DNA of 8,430 bases. It comes from Candidatus Puniceispirillum sp. GTDB lineage: Bacteria; Pseudomonadota; Alphaproteobacteria; Puniceispirillales; Puniceispirillaceae. Positions 5,258 through 8,430 of this stretch are shown here, in pieces (positions within the stretch are counted from its first letter, which is position 1; every line of letters starts with the position of its first letter). The notes under the pieces were generated by a model. The model was not told the origin of the DNA and did not search any database. It was given only the letters and a program-made list of their open reading frames with translations. The stretch covers positions 1 to 8,430 of the forward strand of contig JADHOU010000056.1 in assembly GCA_016778825.1 (NCBI GenBank), given 5' to 3'. Made by a program: the position numbers and the translations under genes.

Positions 5258-7561
5258 TTATTGCTTGGCTTCTTGCAATGCTTGCCAAACCCGGTGTGGC
5301 GTTGCTGGCATTTCAAATGCCCGAACGCCAGCCGATGCCATAGCATCAACAACAGCATTCATTGTCGCTGCAAGCGCGCCAACCGTTCCCGCCTCGCCAA
5401 CACCTTTGGCACCAAGCGGATTAATCTTTGTTGGCACGGCAATGGTCGACACTCTGAAATTCGGGAAATCAGCCGCGATTGGCATCTGATAATCCATGAA
5501 TGAACCGCTGATCAATTGACCGGTTTTATCAAATCTAAGAATCTCGCCAAGGGCTTGGCCAATGCCTTGTGCGATACCGCCATGCATCTGGCCTTCGACA
5601 AGATCAGCGTTCAGCACGGTTCCCACATCTTCAACAACGACATAATCGGCAAAACTGACCTTGCCGGTTGCCGGATCAATTTCGACCTCACAAATATGGC
5701 ACCCATTCGGATAGGTCACATCAGGGGGCAGAAACTCGCCAAGAACTGACATGCCTCCAGTGGCATTGCTATGCGCCGCGATATCGGTCCAACTCATGGG
5801 CTTTTGCGTCGTATTTGAAGGGTTGCTGAACAGGCCGGCGTCAAACGCAACATGATCAATTTCACATCCCAAAACCCCAGCAGCAATGGATTTACCAGCC
5901 GCCACAAATTCATTCAACGCAACATGAACCGCCGCCCCGCCAATCACGGTTGCAGCCGATCCACCGCTGCCCCGTCCAGATGGAAGAAGGTCAGTATCGC
6001 CCTGCTCATAAATGATATCGTCCATATCGACACCAAGACGGCTTGAAGCCATTCGCGCTAGGGCAGTTTCATGCCCTTGCCCAACCGACATTAATCCCGG
6101 TGTAATCACAATTTGACCATCTGGACGAACAGTAATCCGCGCAATATCTTTTCGCACCTGTTTTAGCGGCCCACCAGCTACCTCGATCGGATTAGCAATG
6201 CCGATCCCGCGAAGCAAACCGCGCGATTCAGAATCCTTTCGCCGTTCTGCAAACCCTGCGTAATCGGCATTTTTCGCCGCCGCCGCAACGATTCTTGGAA
6301 AATCACCACAATCATATAGAAATGTCAGCGCGGTCTGATATGGCATCGCATCAGGCGACACCAGATTTTGTTGGCGAAGCGCCAGCGCATCACGGCCAGT
6401 TTCGCGTGCTGCCTGATCAATCAGCCGTTCAATAACATAGGTTGCTTCAGGCCGTCCAAAACCGCGATAGGGCGATGTTTGCATTGTATTGGTGAAGAAA
6501 AACGACATTTGGGTTGCAATGGCGGGGGTTTTATATTGTCCAGCAACGCCGCCCATATTATTCAGCAACCCCTTGGTACGGCGGGACAGATAGGCACCTG
6601 CATCAATATGGGCATCGACCCAAAGCGCAGTGAAATTACCATCTTTATCAAGACCAAGCGAGGCCGTGCCGCTTACTGCACGAGCATGTTCGTCACTTAG
6701 AAAGGATTCACCCCGATCAGCCGCCCAGAAAACTGGTCTTTGCAATCGACGTGCAGCCCAGACAACAAGCGCATCTTCGCGATAAAGCGCCCCCTTCATG
6801 CCAAATGATCCGCCGACATCGGGCGAAATAACCCGCACTTCATCAGTGCTGACACCAAATAGCTGGGCAAGCTCGCCATGGAGCTGATAGGGGCTTTGCG
6901 CACTTGTCGTTACGCAGGATTTTCCATTTTCGTCGATAAAGCCGATGGCGTTTCGCATTTCCATTGTGCAGGCGGTGATTTTCGAAATATCAAATTCGAA
7001 ATGGCTAACATGGGCTGATGTTGCGAGGGTGGCATCAACCTCATCACGGTTACCCTGCCGGTGTAATGACGCGATATTGTCATTGGTACCCGGCCAAACC
7101 AGCGGCCCATCAAGCATGTTCTTAACCGACAGCGCAACATCATCAGCGACGTCAATCTGCAAATCAATCAACTCAGCCGCATCAGCCGCCGCCTGACGTG
7201 ACGTCGCAATGATCATTGCCACCGGTTCGCCAAGATGCCGGATTTCTGCTCCGCTTAGCAATGGCCGCGGGCTATCCACCGTTACGCCGCCATCTTCACG
7301 AACGGGCCCGCCAGTCCATACCATATTTGCAACACCATCAGCCGCCGCGTCAGCTGCGGTCAAAACCGCCACAACACCCGCCGCCGCCTTGGCCGCACTG
7401 CAATCAAGGCCGGTAATCATGCCAGCGGCAACAGGGCTTCTGAAAAACACGGCGTGAAGTGCATTTTCGGGAACAATATCTGCGGTAAACTGGCCATGGC
7501 CAGATACAAAACGGATATCTTCAACACGCCCTTTAAAGGCGGGGCCGGTCTGATCATTCAT
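5258..7561 (-). CDS. Molybdenum hydroxylase large subunit (CoxL/xanthine dehydrogenase-like)
   Basis: This 767-residue molybdopterin-binding subunit belongs to the CO dehydrogenase/xanthine oxidase/aldehyde oxidase family. The N-terminal domain opens with GRVEDIRFVSGHGQFTADI (11-29). Cofactor-binding segments include GGSFGMKG (250-257), SPYRGFGRPEA (363-373), GQGHET (494-499), GRGSGGSAA (529-537), VEGQMHGG (655-662) and GAKGVGEAG (717-725), with E723 as the expected catalytic glutamate. The 363-373 loop lacks the AYRCSFR signature of true form I CO dehydrogenase, so oxidation of an aldehyde, N-heterocycle or other substrate is more likely than CO oxidation. Such subunits work with a 2Fe-2S and an FAD subunit, but neither is encoded on either side here. 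The frame runs open to 7882, but residues upstream of MNDQ do not resemble the family. The start at 7561 has a weak GAG six bases ahead; an ATG at 7576 is possible. Confidence 0.87.
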   Translation of the reverse strand: MNDQTGPAFKGRVEDIRFVSGHGQFTADIVPENALHAVFFRSPVAAGMITGLDCSAAKAAAGVVAVLTAADAAADGVANMVWTGGPVREDGGVTVDSPRPLLSGAEIRHLGEPVAMIIATSRQAAADAAELIDLQIDVADDVALSVKNMLDGPLVWPGTNDNIASLHRQGNRDEVDATLATSAHVSHFEFDISKITACTMEMRNAIGFIDENGKSCVTTSAQSPYQLHGELAQLFGVSTDEVRVISPDVGGSFGMKGALYREDALVVWAARRLQRPVFWAADRGESFLSDEHARAVSGTASLGLDKDGNFTALWVDAHIDAGAYLSRRTKGLLNNMGGVAGQYKTPAIATQMSFFFTNTMQTSPYRGFGRPEATYVIERLIDQAARETGRDALALRQQNLVSPDAMPYQTALTFLYDCGDFPRIVAAAAKNADYAGFAERRKDSESRGLLRGIGIANPIEVAGGPLKQVRKDIARITVRPDGQIVITPGLMSVGQGHETALARMASSRLGVDMDDIIYEQGDTDLLPSGRGSGGSAATVIGGAAVHVALNEFVAAGKSIAAGVLGCEIDHVAFDAGLFSNPSNTTQKPMSWTDIAAHSNATGGMSVLGEFLPPDVTYPNGCHICEVEIDPATGKVSFADYVVVEDVGTVLNADLVEGQMHGGIAQGIGQALGEILRFDKTGQLISGSFMDYQMPIAADFPNFRVSTIAVPTKINPLGAKGVGEAGTVGALAATMNAVVDAMASAGVRAFEMPATPHRVWQALQEAKQ

Positions 7562-7592
7562 AAAAAACTCGCACATAACAAAACGGGATGAG

Positions 7593-7608
7593 AACGGAAA
7601 AATCCGTT
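7593..7608. repeat. Inverted repeat upstream of the molybdenum hydroxylase gene
   Basis: AACGGA (7593-7598) and TCCGTT (7603-7608) are perfect complements around an AAAA centre, 32 bases ahead of the start at 7561. A short outer GAAC/GTTC match surrounds it. On the plus strand it is followed by TTGTTCTT, so it could be a weak terminator reading towards the transporter remnant. Its position in the leader of the minus-strand gene also suits an operator. No convincing promoter hexamers were found around it. Confidence 0.35.
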
Positions 7609-7716
7609 TGTTCTTAAACCTCATAGTGACAGCTAAATCATAAATTTGGCAACTAGCAATCATTGCGAAAAGACATGAATAAATCAGTTTGAAACGCAAA
7701 ATCAGGAAATTTTTGA

Positions 7717-8427
7717 ATAAGTGTTCAACGCGGCTTAAAATTCGTGATGTGGGATCATATTGCCGCCGTTTCGGCCATGTGGAACCGCCAAGGCGGCAAG
7801 CATGGATTAATGCGGCGGGGGCTTTACTGGGGTGCTGGCCATGGTATTGCGCTTTTGGCGCTTTGCGCGGTTCTGTTGTCAACTGGGCAGGCTTTAAGCG
7901 AACAGAATCAGGCCTTGCTGGAACTATGTACCAGTTTGCTGATTCTATATCTTGGCGTGCAATTGATCTGGCGGATGTATTGTCGCCGTATCCATATTCA
8001 TATCCATGAACATGATGGCAAACGCCATTTGGATATGCACAGCCATTTGAATGATCACCCTAAACCTAACACAACCTACCGCATGATGAATTGTCGCACG
8101 ATCACAAACATGCCAACAAAAGCCCGCTTCTCGCACTGCTGGTCGGTCTGACGCATGGGGTAGGAGGGCTCCCCGGGCAGTTTGATGGTTCTTGTTGTCA
8201 CGGCAACCCATTCCATTACGCTTTCATTCCTTCATATGATTTTATTCTGTATTGGCGCCTTAGTGGGTATGGGGTTACTTACAATTGTTGCTGCCATGCC
8301 ATTGTCGCTTGCCGGTACGCGAGGCGCTATTTTTGGCAATCTATTTTCAACGATAACAGCTTGTCTCTGCCTGTGGACTGGTGGCACAATTGCCTTTCAA
8401 TGCCTTACAAAGGTGGGCATCTATTAA
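7717..8427 (+). pseudogene. Broken NicO/UreH-like nickel-cobalt transporter gene
   Basis: Read together, three frame segments spell one transporter of the NicO/HoxN-UreH type. The first part has WDHIAAVSAMW, which corresponds to the end of the family's H-x-x-x-x-DH metal-binding first helix. Next come a hydrophobic helix with GLYWGAGHG (about 7819-7884), a second helix (7915-7977) and a His-rich loop (7993-8058). The coding frame then moves near 8070 to one carrying HDHKHANKS and LLVGLTHGVGG. It moves back within the G-rich run at 8163-8168, giving SPGSLMVLVVTATHS and two or three more membrane helices up to the TAA at 8425-8427. An in-frame TGA at 7714-7716 closes the frame upstream, and no first helix or good start is visible, so the N-terminus is missing or decayed. 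Translation from GTG 7744 or ATG 7747 would stop at 8151. An intact protein would carry Ni2+ or Co2+ across the inner membrane. The family call is good; the exact subtype is uncertain. Confidence 0.72.
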
Positions 8428-8430
8428 ACA

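Noticed and set aside
7180..7410. GCC/GCG-rich, repeat-like stretch
   Set aside because: It is explained by alanine-rich coding sequence in the N-terminal domain of the molybdenum hydroxylase; there is no regular repeat unit or spacer structure.
7562..7882. Open extension of the molybdenum hydroxylase frame by 107 residues at the N-terminus
   Set aside because: The extra residues do not resemble the family, cross the intergenic inverted repeat and run opposite to the transporter remnant. The family N-terminus begins near MNDQ at 7561.
7689..8009. 106-codon plus-strand frame overlapping the transporter remnant
   Set aside because: Its residues are arginine-rich without pattern, whereas the neighbouring frame reads as conserved transporter helices.
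7945..8211. Minus-strand His/Met-rich 88-codon frame
   Set aside because: The composition is the reverse complement of the His-rich loop codons (CAT/ATG) of the transporter remnant.

Overview
The window looks like chromosomal DNA of an alphaproteobacterium of moderate G+C (about half by eye). The evidence is the gene content: a flavoprotein followed by DUF1365, DUF2244, DUF952, a proteobacterial HIT protein, a CO-dehydrogenase/xanthine-dehydrogenase-like large subunit, and Tas- and DmlA-type enzymes. A marine, SAR116-like lineage would fit this content and base composition, but that is a guess. I see no rRNA, tRNA, CRISPR array, insertion sequence or phage gene.

Layout: (1) 1-1487, minus strand: a COG2907-type FAD-dependent oxidoreductase followed, through a TAATG overlap, by a DUF1365 gene cut by the window edge. 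This pair is typical of lipid-modification clusters. (2) 1488-1630: a divergent intergenic region with a Fur-box-like inverted repeat just ahead of the next gene. (3) 1631-4281, plus strand: a Tas-type aldo/keto reductase, then after a 116-base gap with a nested hairpin, a D-malate/tartrate dehydrogenase (DmlA/TtuC type) and a HIT protein 9 bases behind it. (4) 4260-4595, minus strand: a DUF952 protein whose 3' end overlaps the HIT gene by 22 bases. (5) 4738-5250, plus strand: a two-helix DUF2244 membrane protein. (6) 5258-7561, minus strand: a molybdenum hydroxylase large subunit, with neither its FeS nor its FAD partner gene beside it. (7) About 7717-8427, plus strand: the remains of a NicO/UreH-like nickel-cobalt transporter gene, with no recognisable N-terminus and two opposite single-base frameshifts.

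The window is mostly accessory metabolism: four oxidoreductases of different classes, small conserved proteins and one decayed metal transporter. I do not see a convincing new multi-gene system. The most distinctive points are the broken transporter, the lone molybdenum hydroxylase subunit, the Fur-like site before the aldo/keto reductase, and the tight 3'-end arrangements (a 22-base overlap and a 7-base gap between convergent genes). Several apparent reading-frame starts lie upstream of the true ones. Starts at 1487, 2791, 4595 and 7561 fit ribosome binding sites or family N-termini better.
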